A stretch of 64,000 nt of DNA from positions 79,501 to 143,500 of the forward strand of contig RSEE01000135.1 in NCBI GenBank assembly GCA_003971905.1, in the 5' to 3' direction. The notes under the pieces are model-generated. The model made no database searches. It was not told where the DNA came from and saw nothing but the letters and a program-made list of their open reading frames with translations. Below are positions 1 to 11,689 of this stretch, in pieces. Position numbers and translations under genes: made by a program. Each line of letters begins with the position of its first letter. Position 1 is the stretch's first letter. The stretch is from Moniliella sp. 'wahieum'. Its lineage: Eukaryota; Basidiomycota; Moniliellomycetes; Moniliellales; Moniliellaceae.

Positions 1-467
1 TGGGGACCTACATCGCCACTCTCACTCTCGTCCCTACACTCGCCCGGCGGGTCCGGGTCCGGCTCGGGCTCTGGGTCCGCCACCGCCGCCGCCCACGGTG
101 GCGCAGGGACATCTGTCCCAGGAAGCTATTTCCCCCGCTCACGCGGATCTAGCCTCCGCTCCTCACGCAGCGCCACCACCACACGCCCAGCGTCGCCCCC
201 GCTGCCCCCGCCTGCCCCGCCGGGTACAGGACTGGGCTTGGGCTTGGGCGCAGGCTTGGGCGCAGGGGCGGGAGGGGGAGGCCTCGCGCCCCCCCATCCC
301 CCGCAGGCTGGCCTTAGTCCCCGAAGAGGGTTTCGCGATTTGTTCCGCTGATTGGTGGGTTGGCGGTAGGGTGGGGGATCATCGATCAGTGCGACGTGGG
401 TGTCGTGTGAAGGGGGTGAGGGGGTGAGGAGCAGGTACGGGGAGAAGGCAACGGGTTCATCTGACAT
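1..467 (-). CDS. unidentified gene, 5' part only
   Basis: A minus-strand open frame starts at the ATG at 467 and reads MSDEPVAFSPYLLLTP with a Pro/Gly-rich stretch after it. A candidate 54-nt GT-AG intron (113-166) joins it in phase to an acidic stretch (DPEPEPDPDPPGECRDESE) that runs off the left edge. The composition shift to repeated Asp/Glu-Pro after the intron looks like a disordered protein region. No family is recognised. The start was chosen as the ATG that begins the non-repetitive, coding-like sequence; an in-frame codon at 500 is also possible. Confidence 0.35.
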
Positions 468-906
468 GGCGAAATGGCATGAAATGGGTTTGCATTGCAT
501 TGCATCGTATTGGGTCGGGTGGCTTGTTGGGTGATGAGCGAGGGAAGGGAAGGGAAGGGAAGGGAAGGGAAGGGAAGGGAAGGGGACTGGGTGGGGATGC
601 CCTTGTGCTGATTGATTCTAGTTCGATGGGTTCGATTGATTGGCTATAGAATGAAGTTCGATCGATCTCTCCCGGCTGCGTGCTGCCGATCTTCCAACTA
701 TACGACCAGTCAAAACATGTTTGCTTTTGTTCGATTCCTCCACCTCCCCCCGTGGCGTCCATTCCTACCCCCTTGCCCACCGCGCATCACACCAGGGACG
801 AGCGGCACGGCAGGCAACAACGGAACGCAAAACGTCGGACTAAGAGCGAATGTGGGGCGAGAACGCCAGCAGTGGCAAAGAGGTCTCCCTGGTTGGTGCG
901 GGTTGC
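468..906. other. intergenic spacer
   Basis: No gene is supported here. It separates the head of the left-edge gene from the 3' end of the amidohydrolase and holds a short pentanucleotide tract. Confidence 0.5.
541..584. repeat. (GGGAA)n microsatellite
   Basis: About eight uninterrupted copies of a purine pentamer lie upstream of the left-edge gene. Confidence 0.9.
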
Positions 907-2717
907 TCAAGCGGAGGCCGATCGCTGGTACACCCGTTCGCCCATCAAGTACGTCTCTTGCACCTTGGCGTTCAAAATCGCGTGCTTGTCGCCCTCGGCT
1001 GTCTTGGCAAAAATGTCCGTGTCGACAAGACAAAAGTCGGCCGACAAGCCCTGTTGGATCGCGCCACAGACATCTTCTTTGCGCACCGAGTACGCCGCCC
1101 CACGACTCGCCGCCACAAGCGCCGTCGCGAGCGGCAGGGCAAATTGCGGCGTTACCACCGTCTCACACTGCGCGTCCAGCGCCGAGGTCCGGTGCACAGC
1201 AATGTGCATATTCGGCAAAGCCCAGTGCGGCGCCGTAGGCGTATCCGTGCCCAACGCCAAGGGCGCCCCAGCTTCCACAAAGTGCCGATAGGCAAACGCT
1301 CGTGCCGACCGTCCTTCGTTCGGCTTGTCCCCGAGCATCGCCCACCAGTTCGCTGCGCAGGTCCATCCATTCCGTCCATTTTTCACGTGGGAGCAGCGGG
1401 TCGTACAGTGTCAGCAGCGTGCTCAACAGCCCCTTCAGCAAGTAATGGTTACGATGGGGGACGTACGCAGAATGACGGGGTCGACATGCACGGGCTGGAC
1501 ACTGGTGATGATGCCGAGCTTGCCCAGACGCTCAACGTCGTCGGGATGGGAGAGTTCGAGGTGCTCGATGCGGTGGCGTCGGTCGCGCAGCGCTTCGGAC
1601 GCAGGTAACGCCGCATACGCCTCGACGGCCTTGTGGATGGCCTTGTCGCCAATCGCATGCGTGGCGACTTGGAGACCCAGCTGGTCCGCACGCCCAATCA
1701 CCGCTGTCAAATCCTCCTGGGTCCAAATCCCATCGCACGTCTTGCCGTTCGCATACGGTTCCGACACGGCCGCCGTGCACCCATCGATCACCCCATCGGA
1801 GATGATCTTGATCCCGACCGTTTGGAAGTACGCGTCGGGCGGTTCGGTTTGCTTGTGCTGGGCCACCTGCTCCACTTGGGCCAGACGCCCAGCCAGGTCG
1901 GCCGACGGATCGACAATCCAATACGCCGACACGCGCAACGGCAACTTGCCGCCCAACTTGGCCTGTACCCGCCGCACCGCCGCATACGCAGCCGGCGAAA
2001 ACGCCATATCGATCGTGCCCGTATATCCTGATGAGAGGTAGGCGGCAAACGCACGTTCGCAATCGGCTTCCTCTTCTTGCGGCGTCTGGAAGCGCGCTAG
2101 CCGGTCCCACACGTACGTCGTCACTGCACTCTCTTCCAGCAGGCCAGACGGGTTGCCGTCGCTGTCGCGCGCAATGCGTCCGCCGGGCGGGTCGGGCGTA
2201 CTGCGGTCAATGCCCAGCTCACGGAACGCAGCCGAGTTGAGCCACGCCGAGTGCAGGTCGCGCGACTCGATGTACACGGGCACGGTGGGCGCGACGCGGT
2301 CCAGCGCAGCGGCCGGCGCAGCGCCCTGAGTCTGGCTTTGCAGCCAGTGCTTGCACCGCAGGCGCGCTGGACGATGCGCGTCGCCCTCGCCCGGCCAGGC
2401 GGCGATGGTGGCGGCGACGAGGCGAGGATGTCGTCGAGGGACGCGCAGGGCGCAAGGTCCGTCTTGAACAGCGCACTGCCCAGCATGCCAATGTGCGCAT
2501 GGCCATCCACAAAGCCCGGCAGCACAAGCTGCTGGTGGAGGTCGACGGCGCGCACGTGCGGCAGCGCAGCGATCTGCGCTGTGCTGCCCACCTGGCCAAA
2601 GCGGCCCGAGGGCAGCACCTCGAACGCCTCGGCCAGGTACGCCGCCTCCTCGGCGCGCGTCGGCGCCAGCGGCGCGTCGTGCGCAACAAACACGCGTCCG
2701 TTCGTGTAGATACTCAT
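907..2717 (-). CDS. amidohydrolase, YtcJ-like (amidohydrolase family 3)
   Basis: Predicted cytosolic metal-dependent hydrolase with a TIM-barrel fold; the substrate cannot be told from sequence. The ATG at 2717 gives MSIYTNGRVFVAHDAPLAP. It is followed by the metal-binding DGHAH (about residue 75), the later THAIGDKAI and RIEHLEL histidine motifs, and LGTDTP near the C-terminus, all in family order. A GT-AG intron (1353-1466, 114 nt) restores the family sequence VILPNWWAMLGDKPNEG. One frame break near 2425 separates the N-terminal third from the rest; the downstream frame reads cleanly into the HSAWLNSAAF region. The gene stops at 907 and shares a 527-bp divergent promoter with the MFS transporter. 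The family call is firm; a detoxification role is only suggested by that neighbour. Confidence 0.85.
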
Positions 2718-2867
2718 GGGGGGGGGTCGAGAAGGTGGTGGAGAAGGTGGAGATAGCTCGTCTTGTATCTTCGACGGATGGGTTTTTGGTTCTTCGTGCG
2801 ACACGGTGCCTGCGGTTGTGATGTAACTCCTATAACCCGCGGCTGGCGCGCTCTCTGCGGCACATGA

Positions 2868-2886
2868 TGTCACATGACATGTGACA
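2868..2886. promoter_or_regulatory. perfect 19-nt palindrome in a divergent promoter
   Basis: TGTCACATG, a central A, then CATGTGACA. Both arms contain CANNTG-type cores. The site lies 151 bp upstream of the amidohydrolase start and 359 bp upstream of the MFS start, so it could serve both genes. No binding factor is known; the role is inferred from symmetry and position. Confidence 0.5.
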
Positions 2887-3244
2887 CACACCCCGCTTCC
2901 ATCACATGCACATCACCCCATCACATCGGATGGTTGGGGCAACGCCGATAGCTCCGCCGATACCTCCGCTGCTGCGGATGGGCTGATTGATGATTGATGT
3001 CCGGTGGAATCTCCTCGGCTTTTCTTCGGCGCGGCGCTCGGCCGAGGCGGACGGAGGCGAGCAGCTGCTATCTCCGAGCAGCTGGCTTTGGGTTGCTGTG
3101 CCTCCGCCTCGTCCGCGTCTTCGCGTCTCCTCTGCCATCCCCATCGCCATCGTAGCCTCCATGCTGCGCGCCATCCCCACCGCCCTCCCCATATTAACCC
3201 CCCTCTCCCCCCCCCCACCATCCCTTCTGAGCGTAGCCACCACC

Positions 3245-5346
3245 ATGAGCACTTCTCCCGCCCAACAAAAGTCGCCCCTGGGTGACCCCGCCTCCTGCAC
3301 CCACCTCGCCCAGGAAACAGACCACCTCGCCCAGGAAACAGACGCCCCGCCGCCCAGCCCCGACCCCCCCTACACCATCTTTGTCGCCAGCCAGCGCACG
3401 CTCGTCGTCGTCCTCCTCACCGCCGTCGGCTTCCTCAGCCCCATCACCGGCAGCATCTACATGAGTGCGCTCACCGACGTGGCCGACGACCTGCGCGTGA
3501 GCCAAGAGATGGTCCAGCTGAGCGTGACGGTGTTTATGATCTTCCAGGGCATCTCCCCCTGCTCATCGGCAGCAACACCGACAAGGTCGGTCGCCGGCCC
3601 GTCTTGATCCTCTCCCTCGTCCTCTACATGGCCGCCGACATTGGCATCTACTTTCTGCCCACCGCTACCCAAGCACAACAAGGGCGCCGTCTACGCTGGC
3701 TTGCTCATCCTGCGTGCTGTCCAGGCCTGTGGCTCCGCCAGCACCATCAGCATTGGCGCCGTACGTCCTCCCTTCCCGCTTTTCTTCGTACCGACGAGTA
3801 CGGGATTTCGGTGTAGTAACCTTACTTGTGGACTGGCTCGTAGGGCGGGATCCAAGATATCACCCAGCCAGCCAACCGGGGCGGGGTGATGGGCATCTTT
3901 GGCTCCACTGCCGCCACCGGCCCGGCCATCGCACCCACCATAGGCAGTGCACTCACCACCGGCTGGGGATGGCGCTCGATCTTTATGTTCCTCTTTGTCC
4001 TGGCTGCGCTCGAGCTCGTCGTGCTCCTCTTTTTTCTTCCCGAGTAAGCTCTCACCCCGGTTCGAGTCGATCCCCCCCCCCGCCCAAATATAACAATGGT
4101 GCAGTGGGTGGGTGCAGGCGATGAACAAAAAGATCTAATCCCTTTCTCTCTTTCTCTCTCTCTCCTCTCCTCTCTCTCTCTCTTTCTCTTCTCTTTTCTC
4201 TGCGGCTCTCCATTCGGGCAGACACTTCGCTCTCTCGTTGGCAACGGCTCCGACCGGCGCCTACCCTGCTGCACGAAAGCTGGGCCGGTCTCCTGCTCGT
4301 TCCACCACCACGTCACCCAGCGCACAGGCCGACCGCGTCCCGGGTTGCCCACCGGCATCTCGCCTGCCGAGCTCCCCACCCTCACGCGCAGCCAAATCCG
4401 CCACCGCGTCCTCCGCAAGCGCATCAAGGAAACGTTTGCCCTGGCCCGCTGCGCAACTTGGTTCTCCCGAGGTCTTGCTGTGTCTGCTTACCTACTCCCT
4501 ACCCTACACGGCCCAGTTCATGGTCCTCTCCACCACCTCGCTGCTGTACCAGGAAAATCCACTGGACCTTGATGGAGGCTGGCTTGTGTTCCTCGCGATT
4601 GGCTTTGGATCGGCCAGCAGCTCCTTCTTCTCGGGGCGACTGTTGAATCATAACTTTCGCCAAGCGCAAGCGCGCTTTCTAGCTGCCTCGCACCCGCTGG
4701 ACGAAAGGGCGACCCGGCCACCGCTTTGGCCGTTCCCCAGTCCATCCATTGGCCCAAGGGCTACGACCCGGCCCACTTCCCGATCGAACGCGCGCGGTTG
4801 CGGCTCTACCCTTCGCCATCACCACCAACGTAGTGGCGACCGTCGTCATGGGATGGCTGATGCAGGCTCACGTCCACCCGGCCGCACCTATCGTCTTTCT
4901 TCTTCTTCATCGGCTTGGGCGTCGGCGCCGTCTCCAACATGATCAATACTCTCCTGCTGGATTACCTCCCTGGAAAAGGTGCTGGCGCTAACCGCTTCAC
5001 TCAACTTGTCCGCTGCCTCCTTGGCGCCGCGGGCGTCGCGGCCTCCGAACGTATCCTTGCCAGTCTCGGCCCAGGTTGGACCTTCACCATCGTCGCGGCT
5101 ATCTCGGCACTGTCCGTTCCTTGCGCAGTCGGCATGTACCTCCAAGGTCCGGCATGGCGCCGCGCTCGTTTCGCTCCCCTCCCCCATCCTCATCCCCATC
5201 TCCGCCCACGTCTGCACCACCATCTGCACCCTCTTCGGCCAGTGCCAAACCCCAATCCCACTGAACCTAAGCCTACTTGCCTGTTCTGCGGCGGGCAAAG
5301 TGCTCCCCTCCCCAGGCTGGAACGAGTTCCTTTTTCAAGGTCGTGA
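3245..5346 (+). CDS. MFS transporter, DHA1 drug:H+ antiporter (FLR1/DTR1-like)
   Basis: Twelve-helix plasma-membrane antiporter of the major facilitator superfamily, expected to export drugs or metabolites. The ATG at 3245 follows a pyrimidine-rich leader. After a polar tail of about 50 residues come helix 1 (TLVVVLLTAVGFLSP), helix 2 and the loop-2/3 motif GSNTDKVGRRPVLI. Later landmarks are ANRGGVMGIFGS, LPE-TLRSLVGNGS across an intron, SLPYTAQFMVLSTTSLLYQ and AGANRFTQLVRCLLGAAG. Two introns are visible (about 3763-3843 and 4043-4220). At least four frame breaks split the gene, the first at a C run near 3550 just before motif A. The polar N-terminus holds a tandem 21-bp duplication giving HLAQETD twice. 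The exact C-terminal end is uncertain because frames compete after 5150. Confidence 0.8.
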
Positions 5347-7271
5347 ACCTGGCCCTGCATGCCTGGAACTTGCCCCCTCACGCTGAGGCTCTGGCTGAGG
5401 GCTAAGGCTCCCATCTCCCTCTGTCGATCTCTTGTTGTACTTGGTTGCTGTTGTGCTTCTCGCCGGGCCCCGCGCTCGGCTCATCACGGGCCGTGCTGTG
5501 CTGTGGTATGTTGTGGTGTGGGGTTGTCTAATCCTCACATCATTGGATCATTGACATCAAGATCCCACCTCGTCGTACCTCCGTATCTCTGCTCCGTACC
5601 TGCGGATCTCCATATTTCCCATCCATCGTCATCGTCTTGCATGCATCTTCGTTTCCTTCATGCCACCCTCCCCCCCCCCCCCTCATAGCAGGCAGACCCC
5701 GCGGCTGATGCGTCCCAGCGTGTCCATCTGTGTTGATTGTACGAGCACAGATGGAAAGCGGAGGGAACAATAGGGTATGGCTTACAGCTGGGTGCCTCTG
5801 GGCAATTGACTGGTGCTGCCAGTTCAGTACTTGTGACTGACGTGACTGTAGCGGACCGTATTGGGTGGCATTGACAAATCTATAGCTTGAGTGTGGCATC
5901 GATGTATTGATTCGCTTCCCCGCGCTGGTACGCTCAGCGTTGAGGCTCAACTGAAAACGTCGCGCTGGCAGCGTCGGGCTGGTCACCCCCTGCCGTGGCG
6001 ACACCTCCCCCTCGTGACTGTCGTCCGATCAGGCCTCAACACGCTTATATTTACATCTCAGAGCCCGACAGGGGCTTATCGATATCCGTCGCGGGGGCAG
6101 TGCCTCGTGAAGCTTGAAGCTTGAAGCTTGAAGCTTGATTCAAATCGGAGGTCGAGGTCGGATTCCCCTGAGGCCCCCGAGGCCTGAGAAGGGGTGGCAC
6201 ATACAGTAGGACACAGTGCCGAAAGACAACCCAGCACCCCCACCCGCCGCGGACCGGGACCTGGGGGAAGGGTCGATCGGCCCTCAGTAGGGCACTCTAC
6301 GAGATTCACAGGCTTCATAAGCGTCACCGCCCAAGGCTATTTCTGCACCACGCGCAGGCCCCGGCGGGGAGAACACCTATAGGCTCAGCGGTTGATCTGA
6401 AATCGGTGGATTCGATATTTGGAAGAGACTAATCATCGATCAAAGCCCCCCACGTTCGACTGGGTTTGGGAGTGATGCGTTGATGTGGATGAGTGGGATG
6501 GGTCGGCGTTGGTGGCTGCCAAGCAATAGGAGGCGTTCTGCGCAACATTTGCCCAGGAGCGGTAGGTACTAGGCGGGGTTAACGCGTAACGCGTGGGCGC
6601 TGGTTGACGTGGATATAGGATACTAGCCACCGGGTATAAATGTTTAGCCGGACCAAGCACGGCGTCTGTCTCGTGGGGGGGTTGGTGGCTGCGTCGATCG
6701 TTCCGGCGGGAGGAGGGCCGGCGGACAGAGGGAGCGTGTGCGGGGCAACCAACAGGACCATCTACTATGTCCCATCCATCTCCCCACCCGCCCCCGACAG
6801 TGTTCCTCGCACCGTTCCTGCTCGCCGTGCTGCCCCATTGCGTGCATCCGTCGCGTCTTCACCCGCACAGCATGGCTCTCTGCGACCTGGTCCCCCAGCG
6901 CTCAAAACCTTAACAGCTCTCCCCTGGGGAGTGCTGCAGTGTGGCCCGCACGATCGACGAGATGGCGCGGTGCGGCGGATTGGGGTGAAAGTGCACACCA
7001 CGAGCCCCTGAAGTATTATTCATTGGACAAGGGAACGGACAAGCCAGGTCAAGCCACGGAAAGGAACTCCCTCTGCCCCCCAACTCGGGAGCCTTCAGTC
7101 AGTGGCATTAAACTGTACTAACTAGCTAGTGAGATGAGGCTTAATGAAGACCCCATCAATCTCCGCTCTGCTACTCACTGAACGCTGAACAGGTACAATT
7201 CAACGTTTTGCTGCGGGCACTGTCTTGCCCCCGCCCCTTCCCCATCCCTCTCCAACGCACTGTCGTCGCAA
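5347..7271. other. intergenic region, no supported gene
   Basis: Almost 2 kb with only short, mutually overlapping frames of low coding quality. It holds a heptanucleotide tandem repeat near 6.1 kb and a lone TATA-like GGTATAAATG near 6634. No tRNA fold was found. Confidence 0.5.
6108..6135. repeat. heptanucleotide tandem repeat
   Basis: Four exact copies of TGAAGCT in an otherwise unremarkable spacer. Confidence 0.9.
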
Positions 7272-7279
7272 ATATATAA
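7272..7279 (+). promoter_or_regulatory. TATA box of the acetate transporter gene
   Basis: ATATATAA lies about 145 bp upstream of the transporter ATG and is followed by a long C/T-rich leader, the usual layout for a strongly expressed fungal gene. Confidence 0.55.
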
Positions 7280-7420
7280 ACGTCCCACCACGCAGACAGC
7301 ATCCCCTCTCCGTATCTTTCCCTAAACGACCCCGTCTTCACGACCCCACCCTCTCCCTTCTTTCTGTATTACGACAATAACGACCCACCCTTCTTACGAC
7401 CCAACTTTTTCTCATCTCCA

Positions 7421-8520
7421 ATGCTGGCTCCACCGGACGACCACAAGACCGAGGACTTGGTCATGCACACCTCGGACCTGTCTCATCACCTCGTTGACGA
7501 GGCGGGCGAAGGGGTCTTCCCTTCCGCCCTCGCTCATCCCACCCCTCGTCGTGCCGGCACAGCGGGCGACGTGGAGCGCCAGGCCGGAATGCAGCCGCTC
7601 ACACGCGCGCTGACCGCCGGCGGACATCTCATCGATTCTTCCCACCCGGGGTTTCAGGTGTACCATCGATGTAAGTCTGACTTGTGCCGTCGTCGTTTTC
7701 TCTTTTTGTTTGGAGTGGGGTGGTGGGATGTTGTGCCTCTGCTGTTGCTGATGAGAACAAGGGGGGGGGCATTCCCCCTGATCTCTGTGCCTCCACATGG
7801 TTGGGTGCCAGAGGGACGGGTGGGGAGAGACCACGAGAGGAGAGAGAGGCGAAAGTGGTAGAAGAATATTATGACTGACGCGCGAGTGTTCTTGTTTCTG
7901 TGTGTGCTTATTCGTTTTTTCTGTTTTTTGTTTCACAGCGCTGGGTGACCCTAACGCGTCGGGCTCACCATGTTTGCCGTGACGACGCTCGTGCTATCGC
8001 TGATGAACGTTGGCGCGCGCAACATCCACCACTCGCAAGTCATTGCGCCCCTCGCGCTCTGTTCGGGCGGCCTGGCGCAGTTGCTGGCCGGCATGTGGGC
8101 GTTTGCGGCGGGCTCGACGTTTTCCGGGACGGCGTTCACGGCGTACGGCGGGTATTGGATGGGGTACGGCCTGCTCTACTGGCCCGCGGCCGGGATCACA
8201 GGGAGCGTGCCGGAGGAAGAACTGAGGGGCTACGTGGCGCTGCTGCTGTTTGCGTGGATGATCATGTCGGGGATGCTGGCTGGCAGCGTTGCGCGCGTCC
8301 GTGTCGCTGTTGCTGGTGTTTGTGTTTGTGACACCCACCTTTGCCCTCCTCGCGGCGTCGAACCTGGCGCACGGCGTGCGGAGCGAACGCCTGCAGCTGG
8401 CCGGCGGCGCGTTGGGCATCGTGACGGCGGCGTGGCGTGGTACAGGGCGCCAGTGCGCTCTACAGCCCGGCGACGACGCCGTTTGTGCTGCCGGTGGGCG
8501 ACCTGAGTCGGCACGACTAG
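7421..8520 (+). CDS. acetate transporter of the GPR1/FUN34/YaaH family
   Basis: Six-helix plasma-membrane protein that takes up acetate or succinate and, in yeasts, affects acetate sensitivity. A hydrophilic N-tail of about 85 residues starts at ATG 7421. An intron (about 7672-7939) follows, then LGDPNASGLTMF in place of the family signature NPAPLGL. The core reads MFAVTTLVLSLMNVGARNI, GGLAQLLAGMWAFAAGSTF and FTAYGGYWMGYGLLYWP, and the protein ends LPVGDLSRHD at 8520. Frame breaks occur at a G run just before the first helix, near 8280, and near 8430. The tail and the core are each family-typical in length. The signature motif is divergent, so substrate preference is uncertain. Confidence 0.85.
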
Positions 8521-9395
8521 GCGAGAGACAGCGTGGAGGGGGCGGAGGAATGGATGCGAGATGCGATCTCCGTTTGGGAGCGGAAAGGAGGCGGCAGCGG
8601 GTTGGAAAGTAGGGACAAAAAAAAAGTAGGGAAAAAGTATAATACTGGTACGTATACGCTTGTTTGGGCGCGCATTGACAGCTCGGGTGGCAAAATCTCA
8701 CCTCAACAAAAAAGAGCGGCATGCCCAGTGGGGGGGTAAACTCTTTTGTTGGCTCCGTGCAGGGGATATAACCACTGCTATTCGTATTTTCTGTCGGCTG
8801 CGGCTCGTTGGGGGGTTGTACTATTCTAACATCCCCATCCTATGATGCCCCTCCCCCAGCCGAGGACACACACCGCCTTCTCCGCCGCCTTCGTCCGCCA
8901 CCGGGCCCGCCCTCACGTCGCCGCGCGGGCTGCCGTCCCGTGCTGGCCGGCGTGCCGCCCTCGCGCGCCCCCGCGCCGCCGCCCACCAACACGCCGCCCC
9001 ACAGACGCCTGCTCCGAAAGGCCGCCTCCACCCCCCACGACCTCCTCGCGCCCTCTTTTCCTCTCCCCGCCGCGACGACGCCAGCGGCGCAGCCGCGGTG
9101 CGAGTCTCCCTCTCCCCATGCATCAGGCTGCACCGCTCGTTGGATGTCGACCGCCAAAACGAGCATGAGGATGGGAGGATGGCAGGCTGGACGATGCACC
9201 GCCGCCGCCGATCTCTGCCTCCCCGAGCTCATTCTGGGCGGCTTGGTGCGCTCTTGCACGCCGGAAACCCTTCTTCGCAGTCCCAGCTCCACTTCCAACA
9301 GTCTCCCTCTGTCTCCAAGGGGAAGCCGCGAGTGTGGATCAGCGGGACCAGGGAGTAAATGACACCTGGACAGCGTGCCGTTGCCCCTTCCTGAC
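8521..9395. other. spacer with proline/arginine-rich open frames
   Basis: The high G+C keeps several frames open on both strands between 8840 and 9360, but none shows a family pattern or a consistent start. No gene is called. Confidence 0.4.
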
Positions 9396-10593
9396 ATGCC
9401 TCAGCAGGCCTCTGCATCGGCCGACGTCGCCCCACCCGCCTCAAGACTTAGGACAACGAGCACCTCGCCGGAGGAAAAGTCGGACGTTGATTTTTTTGGC
9501 TTCCCGCCTGCGCACCTACCCCTCAATCCCCGCTCCGTCCAGGAAAAACACCCCGCCCAGGGCACATACCGAAACATGCTCTGCCTTCTTCTGTCCCGCA
9601 AGATCCCTGGGGCCTTCCGACTTCTTCCTCTGTCACCACCGGCGCGCGACGGGGGACAGCCAGCCTCCTCTTCCCGGGGGAGACAACCAACCGTTGTCCT
9701 CTGGCGTCCTCTCACCCTCGAAACTGGTTTGGGACCAACACCACCCACCCCAAGAAGGGTAAGCCTACTCTCCGCGCTCCCACAAACCTTCTGCCCATTT
9801 CCTCATCCAATTCGACGACGGCATCTACCCCAACCAAGGCGGCACCAAAAATCACCCCCCTCGCCTTCCGCCCCCATGTCCCCACGAGAGCAGGAAAGAA
9901 AAGAACACACACAACAAGGAGGACAGAAACAAGAACAAGAACAAACGAAAATGGCATCTCCCTCCCCTCCTACCGTGAGATCTTACGTCCGCTGTGCCCC
10001 TCCGGGGTGGAGGTAGGTCCGCCCCCGTCCAATGACGAGGTGCAAGCGGCCCAGCTTGGACATTGGTCCTGCATTCGCGTGCTCAGGCCTGGCCCAACCA
10101 CGCAACTGTTCACCATGGAGTCCTCGGTTCATGCTGCGGTCAACTTTGCCGTCACCCAAGACCTAATGTTGATTGAGGTACGTCATTTTACTCTCACCCT
10201 CGTCCGCCTTCTACCACTCTCGGAGCCCTCTGTGTCTATACCAGAGGCCAAGATAGACGGATAGGGAGGACATACCACGCTTCCTACCAATGACCTTGTG
10301 TCGGTAACTTTTTTCCTGCCAACCTCGTCTGGCAGGATGCCATCAATGCCCGCTGCACGCCCTCTTTGCCACCGCGCGGGATCTGGCTTCGTCCAGCCAG
10401 ATACCTTCAGTACGCTTCGCCGCCCCTGCCCCGCCGCCCCCGCTCACCCTCGGCCCTATCGCCCTCGTCGCCCACTCATCAGGTGGAGTCTGGACCCCAT
10501 TCGCCCTCACCTCCATCTCTTCTCCGCCTCCACCGCCTCCCTTACCCCCGGATCGAGCACCCTCGCTCCCCTCCCCGCAGGAAACGCGCGTAA
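9396..10593 (+). CDS. unidentified protein, two exons
   Basis: A frame open for about 225 codons (about 9490-10177) ends in NWFGTNTTHPKKG, SGVEVGPPPSNDEVQ, GHWSCIRVLRPGPTTQLF and MESSVHAAVNFAV. A consensus donor GTACGT at 10178 and acceptor GGCAG at 10335 join it in phase to DAINARCTPSLPP and a Pro/Ser-rich tail ending at 10593. The first ATG that begins coding-like sequence is at 9396, in a different frame, so one frame break near 9490 is implied. I do not recognise the family. The central segment around GHWSCIRVLRPGPTTQLF looks like a folded, conserved domain. Confidence 0.4.
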
Positions 10594-10698
10594 CTCTCAT
10601 ATCTGTTCACCTTTCATCTTTCACCGTTCACCTTTCCCCTTTCACCATTCACCTTCTCCTCCCTCCTCCGCTTTAGTAGTCCTCTTCCATCCTTTCCT

Positions 10699-11217
10699 CT
10701 ACTCATCCACCACATGAAAAGGAAGCTTGCCCTGCGCCGCCTGCATCGTAGCATAATCCAAAACTAGTATTCCTGAATCCCTGTGAGAAACCAATGCGAG
10801 ACCATTTATTCTTATGTTGTGTGTCGAAGGGGCATACCTTGCATTGGTCATTACCACTTGGGCGGGGAAGGGCGGGAAGGCGGGGGGGATCCTTATAGAA
10901 ACCTTCCGCTTGTTAGCGTGGAGAAATGCGGATGCGAAGGATGTATAGACGACGCTGTGTCCACTGACAGCCAGAGAGGCCACAACTTTCGTGTCATGTT
11001 CCCTTCCTCTCTTATCTCCATGACTTGTGGATTTAGCTTCTCTCGCTGATTTTGCTCTACCTTTCGCCTTCCTACCTAATTCCTGACCGTGTACGTCTTG
11101 CGATCCTGTCTTTTCTCTCCAGACCGGTGACTTCCTGAGTTCAGCGCAAAGGACGCTTCTTTCCCTCAATACTTCGTACGCCTCCGCGCTTATTATTATA
11201 CTCACTTCAGCAACCAT
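10699..11217 (-). CDS. possible small protein of 172 aa
   Basis: A single intact minus-strand frame from ATG 11217 ends LDYATMQAAQGKLPFHVVDE. It lies in more AT-rich DNA, where a frame this long is less expected by chance. No domain, signal peptide or membrane segment is evident. The N-terminal part is Arg/Lys-rich. It may be one exon of a larger unit or a chance frame. Confidence 0.25.
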   Translation of the reverse strand: MVAEVSIIISAEAYEVLRERSVLCAELRKSPVWREKTGSQDVHGQELGRKAKGRAKSAREAKSTSHGDKRGREHDTKVVASLAVSGHSVVYTSFASAFLHANKRKVSIRIPPAFPPFPAQVVMTNARYAPSTHNIRINGLALVSHRDSGILVLDYATMQAAQGKLPFHVVDE

Positions 11218-11689
11218 TCAAGCAACGAGGCAAATGCGAGTACTCAAGGGGCGATCACAGTGCAGGATACTAGGTGGGACAAGTCCTCAGCCTGCATCAT
11301 CGAGCATCATCGCCCTCACGCATGTGACTTTGGATGATCCTAAATTGAGCGGCGATAAGGCCTAAGGATAAGCATATTGGGTCGTTATAGAAAAAAAGCC
11401 GTTATCGCAGTCGCTCTAGAAATTACCCGCTTATGACTGACCAACTTAGCTCGGTCCATCTTTTCATTCTGTATCATCTTACCCCCCCCCCCCTCCATGG
11501 AGCTCAAGCTGAGGCCCACCTTTCTTTCATTCTATAGGTGGTGTACTGGAATACGACACCTCTCTTATAAAACTACGCCTCAACGAGGCAGTCTTCATTT
11601 AGATATCCCCACCCAGATCTCCTCCCATCCCCACATCCCTCCCAATATAGAAGGCCATCCTCTCGTCTCTCCCTTTTTTCCCTTCCTTC

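Noticed and set aside
850-2110. Long plus-strand frames over the amidohydrolase
   Set aside because: They are shadows. The minus-strand reading has conserved metal-binding motifs and a working intron.
6640-7011. 123-codon plus-strand frame after a TATA-like site
   Set aside because: Composition becomes Pro/Arg-rich and random after the first 25 residues, with no splice or family support.
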